Shown one piece after another: positions 48,114 to 59,645 of a stretch of 64,000 nt of DNA. The notes beneath the pieces are model-generated. The model ran no database searches, was not told where the DNA came from, and saw only the letters and a list, made by a program, of their open reading frames with translations. Origin of the DNA: Mycobacterium sp. (GTDB lineage: Bacteria; Actinomycetota; Actinomycetes; Mycobacteriales; Mycobacteriaceae); the NCBI GenBank assembly GCA_018401645.1, contig JAGYKK010000002.1, positions 62,001 to 126,000 on the forward strand, in the 5' to 3' direction. Position 1 is the stretch's first letter, and each line of letters begins with the position of its first letter. Position numbers and translations under genes: made by a program.

Positions 48114-49314
48114 GTGTTGCGATGGACCACTGCTGGTGAATCTCACGGCCGCGCCTTGGTGGCGGTGGTCGAGGGCATGGTCGCGGGGGTACGGATCAGC
48201 TCTGCCGATATCGCCGGTCAGCTGGCCCGCAGACGGCTTGGCTATGGCCGTGGCGCTCGTATGAAGTTCGAGCAGGACGAGGTCACCGTGCTGGCCGGGG
48301 TGCGCCACGGAAGCACGCTGGGCGGGCCGATCGCGATCGAGATCGGCAACTCTGAGTGGCCTAAGTGGGAGACGGTGATGGCCGCGGACCCGGTTGACGC
48401 CGCGGTGCTGGATTCCGCGGGCGGAGCCCGCAACGCACCATTGACCAGACCGCGCCCCGGCCACGCCGACTATGCGGGCATGCTCAAGTACCGGGTTCGA
48501 CGATGCGCGTCCGGTGCTCGAACGCGCCAGCGCCCGGAGACCGCCGCGCGGGTCGCTGCGGAACCATCGCCCGCGCATTTCTGCAGCAGGTACTCGGCGT
48601 CGACGTGGTGTCGCATGTGGTCTCGATCGGCGCGTCGGTGCCGACGGCCCGCCGCCGACGTTCGCGGATCTTCCCGGCATCGATGAGAGCCCGGTGCGTG
48701 CGTTCGGTAAGGCGGCCGAGGAGGCCATGATTGCCGAGATCGAGGCGGCTAAGCGCGACGGCGACACCCTTGGCGGCGTGGTGGAGGTCGTCGTGCACTC
48801 TCTTCCGGTTGGGCTCGGCTCATTCACCAGCGGGGCAACAGGCTCGACAGCCAATTGGCTGCCGCCGTGATGGGTATCCAGGCGATCAAGGGCGTGGAGA
48901 TCGGCGACGGCTTCGAGACCGCGCGCCGGCGCGGCAGCGGCGCCCACGACGAGATGTTCCCGGCCCGTGCTGCGATCCCACAAATCGGGCCGGCGGCCTG
49001 AGGGCGGCATGACAACGGTCAGGCGCTGCGAGTCGCGCCGCGATGAAGCCGATTTCCACCGTGCCCGGCGTACCGTCGACCTGGCCACCGGCGAGCAAGC
49101 CGTGGCGATCCATCAGCGCTCGGACGTGTGCGCAGTGCCAGCCGCCGCCGTGGTGGTGGAGTCCATGGTCGCACTGGTGCTTGCCCGTGCCGCCCTGGAG
49201 AAGTTCGGCGGCGACTCGCCGACGGAGACCCGCCGCAACATCGACGGTTACCTGCGCGCACTCGCTGAGCGGGAGGCTGTCGGTAGCTCGGACTCGATAC
49301 GGCTGTCGGGGTAG
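48114..49314 (+). pseudogene. aroC: Chorismate synthase AroC, frame-broken at several points
   Basis: Converts EPSP to chorismate using reduced FMN. The first 125 residues are clean ([50 protein letters not shown]). After 48490 the conserved sequence continues only by changing frame: [103 protein letters not shown] to the stop at 49314. At least six indels are required. All conserved blocks remain at high identity, so recent sequence damage or sequencing error is likelier than old decay. Confidence 0.88.
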
Positions 49315-49319
49315 CGAAG

Positions 49320-51059
<1,740 letters not shown>

Positions 51060-51063
<4 letters not shown>

Positions 51064-51501
51064 CGACGGTTCTGGTTCTCAACGGACCCAACCTGGGCCG
51101 ACTCGGCCGACGTGAGCCTCAGGTATACGGCAGCACAAGCTACAACGATCTAGTCGCTCTCATCGAGACGGAGGCCGCCGTGCTTGGTATCACCGCCGTG
51201 GTGCGCCAGACTGACAGCGAGGCGGAGCTACTTGACTGGTTGCATGATGCTTGCGACGCCGACCACCCGGTGATACTCAACGCCGGCGCGCTCACCCACA
51301 CGTCGATCGCACTGCGGGACGCCTGTACCGAACTGCGTGCGCCGCTGATCGAAGTCCACATCTCCAACGTTCATGCGCGCGAAGACTTTCGCCACCACTC
51401 GTACCTGAGTGCGGTAGCCACCGGTGATCGTCGGACTCGGGGTGCAGGGTTATCTGCTGGCGCTGCGATACCTGGCCGCCCTCAACGTCACGAAGACATG
51501 A
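51060..51501 (+). CDS. aroQ: Type II 3-dehydroquinate dehydratase AroQ, C-terminal frameshift
   Basis: Dodecameric dehydratase of the shikimate pathway. Motifs: [19 protein letters not shown] with the catalytic-loop Arg and Tyr, [15 protein letters not shown], and [17 protein letters not shown] with the catalytic His. After ATG-type codons at 51420 the frame is lost (two bases missing in ACCGGTGATCGTC); the shifted frame reads [17 protein letters not shown] and stops at 51501, giving a normal length of about 147 residues. GTG overlaps the aroB stop. Confidence 0.9.
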
Positions 51502-51552
51502 CTCGATCTCCGCAGGGATGAGCGGCCCGGTGTTCAGTTTCCGAGGTCGGGG

Positions 51553-52325
51553 TCACTCCTCGACGATAATCCCATCGTCCTCGACGATAATCCCCGTGTC
51601 TTCGACATTCTGGTCGTCCTCGGTAATGGTCCGGTGTCGTCGACGATGACTCGGTCGTCCTCGACGACGATCCTCGTGTCGTCGACCAAGATCTGCTCGG
51701 TCTCGTATTCGACTTCGTCACGTTCGGCGAGGGCGATCGCCGAGGGATAGTCCGCTGGGGAAGCGGTGTAGTCGACTGCGGCCACGCCAGCCGAGGCGGC
51801 GGTGATCGGGGATGGGACCGCTTATCGTGTTCATGAACGGATAGCCCGAGGCGTCGAACACGTCGCTCTCAACCCCGTCGGTGACACGCCGCCGTTCCTG
51901 CGGCGGGCGGGTGCGGTCCACCAGACGTCTGCCCACCGCCACGGCGAGCGTCGCCGGCAGAAACACCAGAAGCGCGGTGAAGGCGGCAAAGACGCTCAGT
52001 TCCAACACGACGCCTTCGACGTAGACGTTGCGGTAGAACAGCGAAATGACCCAGACCACGATGCCACTCAGGACGCCGGCGATTAACCCGGCCAACAGCC
52101 AGCGCATCGCGAGGTCGCGGCGCCGATCCGGATCCGGATTCGCCCGCGCGTCGGAGATTCCGTCCAGTAGCGCCCAGACGAAGGCCGCGAGGCCGAACAG
52201 CACTACCAGCGCGAGGCTGATCATTCCCGCGTTGGTGGGGTAGGTGTTGATCAGCGTTCCCTGCACCAGTCGGAGCAACACCATTCCGGCCGCTAACACC
52301 AGTCCGCGCGGCAACCACGTAGTCA
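51553..52325 (-). CDS. Four-helix membrane protein with acidic tail (Rv2536-like), two frameshifts
   Basis: From ATG 52325: MTTWLPRGLVLAAGMVLLRL, then MISLALVVLFGLAAFVWALL, WLLAGLIAGVLSGIVVWVI and LSVFAAFTALLVFLPATLA, four membrane segments. After an RRLVDRTR stretch the frame shifts near 51800 to VDYTASPADYPSAIALAER, then DEVEYETEQILVDDTRIVVE, and again near 51630 to a tail ending DTGIIVEDDGIIVEE with a stop at 51553. The tail is strongly acidic and internally repetitive. Convergent with aroQ and divergent from pepQ, as Rv2536 in H37Rv. Function unknown. Confidence 0.75.
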
Positions 52326-52359
52326 TGGACACGTAGCCTAGCGAGTACCGTCGTCGACC

Positions 52360-53451
52360 GTGACACATTGCCAACGTCGGATCCGACTCGCGGCTGGCCT
52401 TGGGCCCATCGGTCTGGACGCGCTGCTGGTCAGTGATCTGATCAATGTGCGCTATCTGACCGGGTTCACCGGCTCTAATGCGGCGTTGCTGGTGTTCGGC
52501 TCCGGCGCCGACCCGTTGCTGGTCACCGACTCGAGGTATCGGACTCAAGCCTTGCGCCAGGCGCCGGATCTGGAAACGGCGATCGAGCGCGCGGGTGCCC
52601 GGCATCTGATGGCGCGGGCCGTTGCAACCGGCGCGCGTCGCATCGGCTTTGAAAGTCACGTCGTTACCGTCGATGGTTTCGGGGCGCTTTCCGGTGAACT
52701 GGCCGGGCATGTCGGAGCCGAACTGATTCCCGCACCGGGTGTGGTGGAAGCGCTCCGCGAAGTCAAGGATGCCGATGAGGTCGCCCTGGTGCGGTCGGCG
52801 TGTGGGGCCGCCGACGCGGCGTTGGCGGAGCTGCTGGGAAACGGTGGCCTGCGGCCCGGCCGCACCGAACGGGCCGTGGCTCGTGAGTTGGAGTCGTTGA
52901 TGCTCGACCACGGGGCCGACGCGCGGGCGTTCGAGACCATCGTCGCGACCGGCGCGAATTCCGCGGTGCCCCATCACCGCCCGACTGAGGCGGTCCTGCG
53001 ACGCGGCGACTTTGTCAAAATCGACTTCGGGGCCATGGTCGACGGCTACCACTCCGACATGACCCGCACCTTCGTCCTGGGTGCCGCCGCAGGTTGGCAG
53101 CGCGACGTTTACGACTTAGTCGCAGCCGCGCAACGGGCCGGTGTTCAGGCACTGGAAACAGGTGCCCGGCTGCGTGACGTGGATGACGCGGCCCGGCAGG
53201 TGATCGTCGACGCGGGTTTCGGCCCGAACTTCGGGCACGGACTCGGCCACGGCGTAGGACTGCAGATCCACGAAGCGCCCGGGATCAACGCGGCCGCCGC
53301 CGGTACACTTCCTGCGGGCTCCGTCGTGACCGTGGAACCCGGTGTTTACCTGCCCGACCGCGGCGGCGTCCGCATCGAGGACACCCTGCTGGTCGGCCGG
53401 CGGGGCCCTGAACAGTTGACTCGGTTCCCGAAGGACCTGGCCATCCTGTAG
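52360..53451 (+). CDS. pepQ: Xaa-Pro dipeptidase/aminopeptidase PepQ
   Basis: 363-residue M24 metallopeptidase with an N-terminal creatinase-like domain (DALLVSDLINVRYLTGFTGS). The dinuclear metal site is complete: Asp in VKIDFGAMVDG, Asp in GYHSDMTRTF, His in FGHGLGHGVGLQIHE, Glu in VVTVEPGVYLP and Glu in VRIEDTLLV. Cytoplasmic and intact. It precedes efp, the conserved order. Confidence 0.93.
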   Translation: MTHCQRRIRLAAGLGPIGLDALLVSDLINVRYLTGFTGSNAALLVFGSGADPLLVTDSRYRTQALRQAPDLETAIERAGARHLMARAVATGARRIGFESHVVTVDGFGALSGELAGHVGAELIPAPGVVEALREVKDADEVALVRSACGAADAALAELLGNGGLRPGRTERAVARELESLMLDHGADARAFETIVATGANSAVPHHRPTEAVLRRGDFVKIDFGAMVDGYHSDMTRTFVLGAAAGWQRDVYDLVAAAQRAGVQALETGARLRDVDDAARQVIVDAGFGPNFGHGLGHGVGLQIHEAPGINAAAAGTLPAGSVVTVEPGVYLPDRGGVRIEDTLLVGRRGPEQLTRFPKDLAIL

Positions 53452-53498
53452 TCGGTGCAAACTGGCGCCGGTAGAGAATCGAAGGAGAACAACAGACC

Positions 53499-54062
53499 GT
53501 GGCATCCACTGCCGATTTCAAGAACGGCCTCGTCCTGAACATCGACGGCCAGCTCTGGACGATCATCGAGTTTCAGCACGTCAAACCGGGAAAGGGTCCG
53601 GCCTTCGTGCGGACGAAATTGAAGAATGTGCTCTCCGGAAAGGTCGTCGACAAGACCTACAACGCCGGCGTGAAGGTCGAGACCGCCACGGTGGATCGCC
53701 GCGACACCACCTATCTGTACCGGGACGGCAACGACTTCGTGTTCATGGACAGTCAGGATTACGAACAGCATTCGTTGCCGGAGTCGCTCGTCGGTGCTGC
53801 GGCGAACTTCCTGCTCGAGAGCATGCCGGTGCAGATCGCCTTCAACGAGGGCAGCCCCCTCTACATCGAACTGCCCACGACAGTGGAACTCGTGGTCGCC
53901 AGTACCGAACCCGGCCTGCAGGGCGATCGGTCCAGCGCCGGCACCAAGCCGGCGACGCTGGAAACCGGAGCGGAGATTCAGGTGCCGCTGTTCATCAACA
54001 CCGGCGACAAGTTGAAAGTCGACTCGCGCGACGGCAACTATCTGGGCCGCGTCAATGCCTGA
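53499..54062 (+). CDS. efp: Elongation factor P
   Basis: 187 residues: KOW-like domain ([20 protein letters not shown] with the modified-lysine loop [12 protein letters not shown]), then two OB domains ending [21 protein letters not shown] relieves ribosome stalling at polyproline, relevant because secD and LGFP-protein linkers in this window are proline-rich. GTG start with GAAGGAG upstream. Intact. Confidence 0.96.
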   Translation: MASTADFKNGLVLNIDGQLWTIIEFQHVKPGKGPAFVRTKLKNVLSGKVVDKTYNAGVKVETATVDRRDTTYLYRDGNDFVFMDSQDYEQHSLPESLVGAAANFLLESMPVQIAFNEGSPLYIELPTTVELVVASTEPGLQGDRSSAGTKPATLETGAEIQVPLFINTGDKLKVDSRDGNYLGRVNA

Positions 54063-54106
54063 CGGCATTGGTGCCGCGTTAGTGCCTGACGGCATTGTGG
54101 CCGCGT
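54057..54106 (+). repeat. 26-bp-period duplication over the efp stop codon
   Basis: TGCCTGACGGCATTGGTGCC-type sequence at 54057-54080 is repeated with two changes at 54083-54106. The first copy holds the efp TGA (54060-54062); the second puts another TGA just before nusB. Confidence 0.88.
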
Positions 54107-54118
54107 GAGCGCGTAGTC

Positions 54119-54634
54119 GTGGCGCAGCGCAAGCCTGATCAAGGCAGGCACCACGCCCGCAAGCGCGCCGTCGACCTGCTTTTCGAGGCGGAGGCCCGGG
54201 GGCTGACTCCGGCGGAGGTGGTCGATTCGCGCACCTTACTGGCGGGGTCGAACCCGGAGGTATCGGCGCTGATGCCCTACACCGCGACGGTTGCGCGCGG
54301 GGTCAGCGAACACTCGGCACACATCGATGAACTGATCGCATCACACCTGCAGGGGTGGACTCTGGAGCGATTGCCCGCGGTCGATCGCGCGATCATCCGT
54401 GTCGCGGTGTGGGAACTGCTCTACGCCGACGACGTTCCCGGGCCGGTGGCCGTCGACGAGGCGGTCAAACTCGCCAAGGAACTTTCCACCGACGAATCGC
54501 CCGGTTTCGTCAACGGGATACTCGGGCAACTGATGTTGGTGACTCCACAGATTCGGGCGGCTACGGCCGCGGTCCGCGCGGCCTGTGTTGGCGAGGTCTC
54601 GGGGGCGCCGAGTCCGGCGGGTAACGTCGCCGTG
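54119..54634 (+). CDS. nusB: Transcription antitermination factor NusB, no stop before the next gene
   Basis: NusB binds BoxA with NusE in rRNA antitermination. From GTG 54119: [20 protein letters not shown], then [40 protein letters not shown] and [18 protein letters not shown], the whole family length. The expected stop after AVRAA is absent and the frame continues into the methyltransferase. In the adjacent frame a TAA lies at 54622-54624, so a single indel would restore two separate genes. Confidence 0.9.
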
Positions 54635-55469
54635 ATGGATGCTGAGGAATTCGCGACCCTGGCCGGCGTTTGGGACGATCAGGCCGAAGCTCTGGACGCC
54701 GCGATGGGCCGGCACGGCGTTGCCGCGCGCGGGGCACTGGACGCACATCCCGGTGAGCGCATCATCGACCTTGGGTGTGGGCCCGGATTATCGGCGGTGG
54801 CGTTGGGCACCGAGGTGGGCCCGCAAGGCTGGGTGGCGGCGGTGGATGTGGCACCGGGAATGGTGGCGGGCGCCGAGCGACGATTGTTGGCCGCCGGTAC
54901 GCCCGGCGCGGCGGTGACGGCCGACGTGGCCACAGCCGACCTCGTCGCTGTCGCCGGCGGGGCGAATGATGATGTTGTGCTGTGGTGTGTGAGTGCTTCC
55001 CGAACCGGCGGTGGCCTTCGCCAATATCTTTCGTGCGCTGCGCCCGGGCGGACGGTTGGCTGCTTCAGTGTGGCAGCACCTGGATCGCAACCCTTGGATG
55101 ATGCTGACCATGGCGACGGCGACGGCGATGCTCGGCGTTGAGCGCCCGCCGATCTCGGTCACGGCCGGACCCGGTCCGTTTTCCCTGGCAGATCCCGAGA
55201 CGACCGCTGAACTATTGACCGGAGCGGGATTCACCGATGTCGACATCCGGGGAGTCGAGGCGCCGTTCGTCTTCGAGGGCGACGGGACCGCCGCCGTCGA
55301 GCGGATACTTGGCGCCGGGCCGCTAGGTGGGGCGTTCCAGGCGGCCGATGAGAGCCGCCGCCGCGACGTCATCGCCGCGGTCCTCACCGCTTTCCAGAAT
55401 TACCGAGGCGTCGGCGGTTATGAGCTGCCGGCTGCCTCGTGGTGCCTTACCGCGGTCCGTCCGGGCTGA
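54635..55469 (+). CDS. Class I SAM-dependent methyltransferase, one frameshift region
   Basis: ATG 54635 ([20 protein letters not shown]). The SAM-binding motif I is [14 protein letters not shown], with motif II acidic residue in [12 protein letters not shown]. Near 54970-54995 the frame shifts; the conserved continuation is [20 protein letters not shown] (post-I and motif III) and runs to 55469. UbiE/COQ5-like small-molecule methyltransferases have this layout; the substrate is unknown. It is fused in frame to nusB as sequenced. Confidence 0.8.
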
Positions 55470-56672
55470 TCAGCAGGCCAGCGCGGCATAGGTCCGCCGA
55501 ACGAACTTCGGCTGCGCGGACTGCAGTCGGGTCTGCGCGGTGTTGCCAGCAACGGCGGCGGCGGCCGCGGTGAGGTCCGGATAGTTCTGGATCAGGTAGA
55601 TCAGGATCAATTCGTTCGCCGGGTCGGCCTGCCACCAGGTTCCGTAGGCGCCGGGCCAGCCGAATGTGCCCAGACCGCCGGGGCCGAACAACTGCGCGGA
55701 TCTGGCCGGGTCGGTGACCACCGACAAATTCAGCCCGAAACCGCGGCCCAGCCAAAACGGAGCGCCCAGGAATGGTTGGCCCTGCTGTTCGGCGCTGAGC
55801 CGATTGGTGCGCATCGATTGCACCGACTCCTGCGACAGCACCCGCACCCCGTCGACGGTGCCGCCGCCGAGCAGCATCCGGGCGAAAAGCAGGTAATCGT
55901 CAACCGTTGACACCAGACCCGCGCCGCCTTGGCAGAACCGGGGTTCCCTAATGGGGATCGGGCCCATCACGCCGTGCTGCAGCGCATCAGCCTCGTCGAG
56001 TGTGTACATGGTCGCGGCACGTCTGCGCGCCTCGGCCGTGATGTAGAAGCCGGTGTCGGCCATGCCCAGCGGTTCGAAGATTCGCTCCTTCAGCACGGTG
56101 TGCAGGGACTCGCCCTCAATGCGGGACAGGGCGATGCCGAGCATCTCGGTAGATTGGCTGTAGGTCAGCCGCTCGCCGGGTTGGTGTACCAGCGGCAGCG
56201 CCGCCACCTCGGCCAACCAGTGATCCTGATCCTGCCGGAGCGAGACCTGCCCGTAGGCGCGGCTGATCGGGCCACCCACGGAGAACGCGTACGCCAATCC
56301 GCTGCGGTGGGTCATCAGATCATCGATGGTGATTGGCCGCGACGCCGCAACCGTGTCGTCCAGCGGGCCGGTCGGATCACGAAGTACCCGCATGTCAGCC
56401 AACTCGGGCAGCCACCGGCTGACCGGATCGGTCAGCGCCAATCTGCCTTCATCGACCAGTGTCATCGCCGCGGCTACCGTCACCGGTTTCGTCATCGAGG
56501 CAATCCGGAAGATGCTGTCCCGCCGCATCTGCTGCTTTGCCTCGACGTCGCGGTAACCGATCTCGTTGACTTGCAGCACTTCTCCGCGTTGCCATACACA
56601 CGTGACCGCTCCGGACAGCAGTCCAGCGTCGACGGCCTCGGAGATTGACGCCCGGTTGTCGGCAAGTTTCAT
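55470..56672 (-). CDS. Class C beta-lactamase-family serine hydrolase (esterase-like)
   Basis: 400 residues, intact. The nucleophile is in RIASMTKPVTVAAAM (SxxK); the tyrosine motif region is LTYSQSTEML; the C-terminal conserved block is FGWPGAYGTWWQADP. No signal peptide is visible. Proteins of this type in mycobacteria are annotated as lipases or esterases (Lip group). ATG 56672 gives MKLADNRAS; the longer GTG-type start at 56696 adds eight residues. It converges on the methyltransferase gene, with stops adjacent. Confidence 0.85.
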   Translation of the reverse strand: MKLADNRASISEAVDAGLLSGAVTCVWQRGEVLQVNEIGYRDVEAKQQMRRDSIFRIASMTKPVTVAAAMTLVDEGRLALTDPVSRWLPELADMRVLRDPTGPLDDTVAASRPITIDDLMTHRSGLAYAFSVGGPISRAYGQVSLRQDQDHWLAEVAALPLVHQPGERLTYSQSTEMLGIALSRIEGESLHTVLKERIFEPLGMADTGFYITAEARRRAATMYTLDEADALQHGVMGPIPIREPRFCQGGAGLVSTVDDYLLFARMLLGGGTVDGVRVLSQESVQSMRTNRLSAEQQGQPFLGAPFWLGRGFGLNLSVVTDPARSAQLFGPGGLGTFGWPGAYGTWWQADPANELILIYLIQNYPDLTAAAAAVAGNTAQTRLQSAQPKFVRRTYAALAC

Positions 56673-56732
56673 CGGCGCGAGTCTACGCAAACCCACCGCC
56701 GGGGCCGGGTGTTAGGCTGCTGTCGCTCGACG

Positions 56733-56770
56733 TCCTTTAACGATCCGTCCCGAGAGGCGGAGAAGGAGGT
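56733..56770 (+). promoter_or_regulatory. Candidate PyrR-binding loop in the pyr operon leader, sequestering the ribosome-binding site
   Basis: The leader reads TCCTTTAACGATCCGTCCCG then AGAGGCGGAGAAGGAGGT. CCG (56745-56747) can pair with CGG (56758-56760) around a loop with GAGAGG, the core of PyrR-binding RNA, and TCCTT (56733-56737) with AAGGA (56763-56767), which is the ribosome-binding site itself. PyrR-dependent translational repression of the pyr operon has been reported in M. smegmatis; this arrangement fits it. Pairing is by eye. Confidence 0.7.
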
Positions 56771-56781
56771 CAGGTTTCTTC

Positions 56782-57348
56782 GTGGGAACCACCGACCGGG
56801 AACTGATGTCCGCCTCGGACGTCGGGCGAACGATTTCCCGCATGGCCCATCAGATCGTTGAGAAGACCGCCCTGGACGGTGCGGACGCCCCGCGAGTCGT
56901 GCTGCTGGGAATCCCGACCCGCGGGGTCACCGCGGCGAACCGGCTGGCCGCGAAGATAAACGAGTTCGCCGGGGTCACGGTCGAGCGCGGCGGTCTCGAC
57001 ATCACGCTGTATCGCGATGACCTTGATTTCAAGCCGCCTCGCGCGCTGGAGGAGACCTCGATCCCAGTCGGTGGGATCGATGGCGCGCTGGTGATCCTCG
57101 TCGACGATGTGCTCTACACCGGCCGCTCGGTCCGCTCGGCGTTGGACGCACTCCGCGATATCGGTAGGCCGAAGGCGGTCCAGTTGGCAGTCCTCGTCGA
57201 CCGCGGCCATCGTGAGTTGCCACTGCGGGCGGACTACGTCGGCAAGAACGTACCGACCTCCCGTAGCGAGAACGTCAAGGTGCGGCTCATCGAGGACGAC
57301 GGCGTGGACGGCATCTGGATCGCCCCGGAGGGAGGGCCCGCGAGGTGA
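56782..57348 (+). CDS. pyrR: Pyrimidine operon regulator PyrR
   Basis: 188-residue RNA-binding regulator with a phosphoribosyltransferase fold and weak UPRT activity. The PRPP loop is [18 protein letters not shown]; other blocks are [12 protein letters not shown] and LYRDDL. UMP-bound PyrR is expected to bind the leader directly upstream and lower expression of the whole operon. GTG start with AAGGAGG upstream. Its TGA overlaps pyrB by four bases. Confidence 0.95.
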   Translation: MGTTDRELMSASDVGRTISRMAHQIVEKTALDGADAPRVVLLGIPTRGVTAANRLAAKINEFAGVTVERGGLDITLYRDDLDFKPPRALEETSIPVGGIDGALVILVDDVLYTGRSVRSALDALRDIGRPKAVQLAVLVDRGHRELPLRADYVGKNVPTSRSENVKVRLIEDDGVDGIWIAPEGGPAR

Positions 57349-58319
57349 AGACCCGCCACCTGCTTTCGGCGGCGGACCTCGACCGCGATGAGGCCACCGC
57401 GATCCTCGACGACGCCGACCGGTTCCGGCAGGCTCTGGTGGGCCGCGACGTCAAGAAACTGCCCACCCTGCGTGGCCGGACGGTCATCACGATGTTCTAC
57501 GAGAACTCCACCCGCACCCGGGTGTCCTTCGAGGTCGCCGGAAAGTGGATGAGCGCCGACGTCATCAACGTCAGCGCGTCGGGATCCTCGGCGGCCAAGG
57601 GCGAGTCGCTGCGCGACACTGCACTGACTCTGCGGGCCGCCGGCGCCGACGCCCTGATAATCCGGCATCCTGCCTCTGGGTCGGCGCAGCAGTTGGCCGC
57701 GTGGACGGCCGCCAGTGGGGACGAGTCCGACCCGGATAGTTCCGGGCCGTCAGTGATCAATGCCGGCGATGGGACCCATGAGCATCCGACCCAGGCATTG
57801 CTCGATGCCCTGACGCTGCGGCAACGACTTGGCGGCATCAAGGATCGCCGGGTGGTGATCGTCGGTGACGTCCTGCATAGCCGGGTTGCACGCTCCAATG
57901 TCGCACTGCTGCACACCTTGGGCGCCGAAGTGGTGGTGGTTGCCCCGCCGACCCTGTTGCCGGTGGGGGTTGCGCAATGGGGGCACGTGACGGTTTCGCA
58001 TGATCTGGATGCCGAACTGCCCGGTGCCGACGCGGTGATGATGCTGCGGGTCCAGGCCGAACGGATGAACGGCGATTTCTTTCCCTCGACGCGGGAGTAC
58101 TCGACGCGCTACGGACTCTCTGAGTGCCGCCAGGCGATGCTCGCAGAGCACGCCGTGGTGCTGCACCCGGGGCCAATGTTGCGCGGGATGGAGATTTCGT
58201 CCTCGGTCGCGGATTCGCCGCAGTCGGCTGTGTTGCAGCAGGTCTCCAACGGCGTGCACGTCCGGATGGCGGTCCTGTTCCACGTGTTGGTCGGTACCGA
58301 CGAGGCGGTGAGCGTATGA
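57345..58319 (+). CDS. pyrB: Aspartate carbamoyltransferase catalytic chain
   Basis: First committed pyrimidine step: carbamoyl phosphate plus aspartate. 324 residues, with the carbamoyl-phosphate signature [37 protein letters not shown] and the aspartate-domain block EYSTRYGLS. Intact. No pyrI regulatory chain, as usual in actinobacteria. Overlaps pyrC by four bases. Confidence 0.96.
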   Translation: MKTRHLLSAADLDRDEATAILDDADRFRQALVGRDVKKLPTLRGRTVITMFYENSTRTRVSFEVAGKWMSADVINVSASGSSAAKGESLRDTALTLRAAGADALIIRHPASGSAQQLAAWTAASGDESDPDSSGPSVINAGDGTHEHPTQALLDALTLRQRLGGIKDRRVVIVGDVLHSRVARSNVALLHTLGAEVVVVAPPTLLPVGVAQWGHVTVSHDLDAELPGADAVMMLRVQAERMNGDFFPSTREYSTRYGLSECRQAMLAEHAVVLHPGPMLRGMEISSSVADSPQSAVLQQVSNGVHVRMAVLFHVLVGTDEAVSV

Positions 58320-59629
58320 CGGACTTCGGGCCGGGACCGCTGGTCATCAGAGGCGTCCGGCTTTACGGCGAGGGTGAGCAGGTCGACGTCCTGGTTGCCG
58401 AAGGTCAGATCGCCGAGATCAGTCCCAGCGCGGCTGTTCCGGATGGCGCCGTGGTGATCGACGCGGTCGGGCAGGTACTACTGCCCGGCCTGGTGGATCT
58501 GCACACCCACCTCCGCGAACCCGGTCGGGAGTACGCCGAGGACATCGAAACCGGTTCGGCGGCAGCGGCTCTGGGTGGATTCACGGCGGTGTTCGCGATG
58601 GCCAACACCGATCCGGTGGCGGACAGTGCGGTGGTCACCGATCATGTTTGGCGGCGTGGGCAACAGGTCGGCCTGGTCGACGTGCACCCGGTCGGCGCGG
58701 TCACGGTGGGCCTGGCCGGTAGGCAACTCACCGAGATGGGCCTAATGGCCGCCGGACTCGCGCAGGTGAAACTGTTCTCCGACGATGGCGTGTGTGTCCA
58801 CGACCCGTTGGTGATGCGTCGGGCGCTGGAATACGCAGCAGGGGTCGGTGTGCTGATAGCTCAGCACGCTGAAGAGCCCAGGCTCACCGAGGGTGCGGTC
58901 GCTCATGAGGGGCCCAACGCCGCTCGACTGGGCCTGGCGGGCTGGCCCCGGGCCGCCGAGGAGTCGATCGTCGCCCGCGATGCCCTGCTCGCCCGAGATG
59001 CAGGCGCCCGCGTGCACATCTGTCACGCCTCCACCGCCGGTACGGTCGAGATCCTCCGGTGGGCGAAGCGGCAGGTATCTCGATCACCGCCGAGGTGACG
59101 CCGCATCACCTGATGCTCGATGACAGCAGGTTGGCCGCCTACGACCCGGTGAACCGGGTCAACCCGCCACTGCGGGAGGTTGGCGATACGCAGGCGCTTC
59201 GGGCCGCGCTGGCGGAGGGTGTCATCGACTGTGTAGCCACCGACCACGCCCCACATGCCGAGCATGAGAAGTGCTGTGAATTCTCGGCCGCGCGACCGGG
59301 CATGCTCGGGCTGCAGACTGCCCTGTCGGTGGTGGTGTCGACCATGGTGGAACCGGGTCTACTCGACTGGCGCGGGGTGGCGAGGGTGATGAGCGAAAAT
59401 CCGGCGCGCATCGTCGGGTTGGACGACCAGGGGCGTCCGCTGGAAGTCGGGGAGCCCGCCAACCTCACCGTCGTCGACCCCTGGCGGCCTGGACGGTCAC
59501 GGGTGCGGCCCCAGCCAGTCGCGCCGTGAATACGCCCTACGAGGCGATGAACCCTTGCCGGCCACCGTCACCGCGACGGTGCTCCGCGGCAGGGTCACCG
59601 CCCGCGACGGCCGGGTGTTGCCGCCATGA
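58316..59629 (+). CDS. pyrC: Dihydroorotase PyrC, frameshifts in the C-terminal third
   Basis: Zinc amidohydrolase closing carbamoyl-aspartate to dihydroorotate. Metal motif [17 protein letters not shown]; further ligand regions are [31 protein letters not shown], and, in the next frame, [12 protein letters not shown] and [12 protein letters not shown]. One G is missing at about 59070 (AAGCGGCAGG, expected AAGGCGGCAGG). The tail is disturbed near 59485-59560; restored, it reads [19 protein letters not shown] then [20 protein letters not shown] and stops at 59629. Active-site residues are all still encoded. Confidence 0.9.
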
Positions 59630-59645
59630 GCCCGGCGGAACTCAG

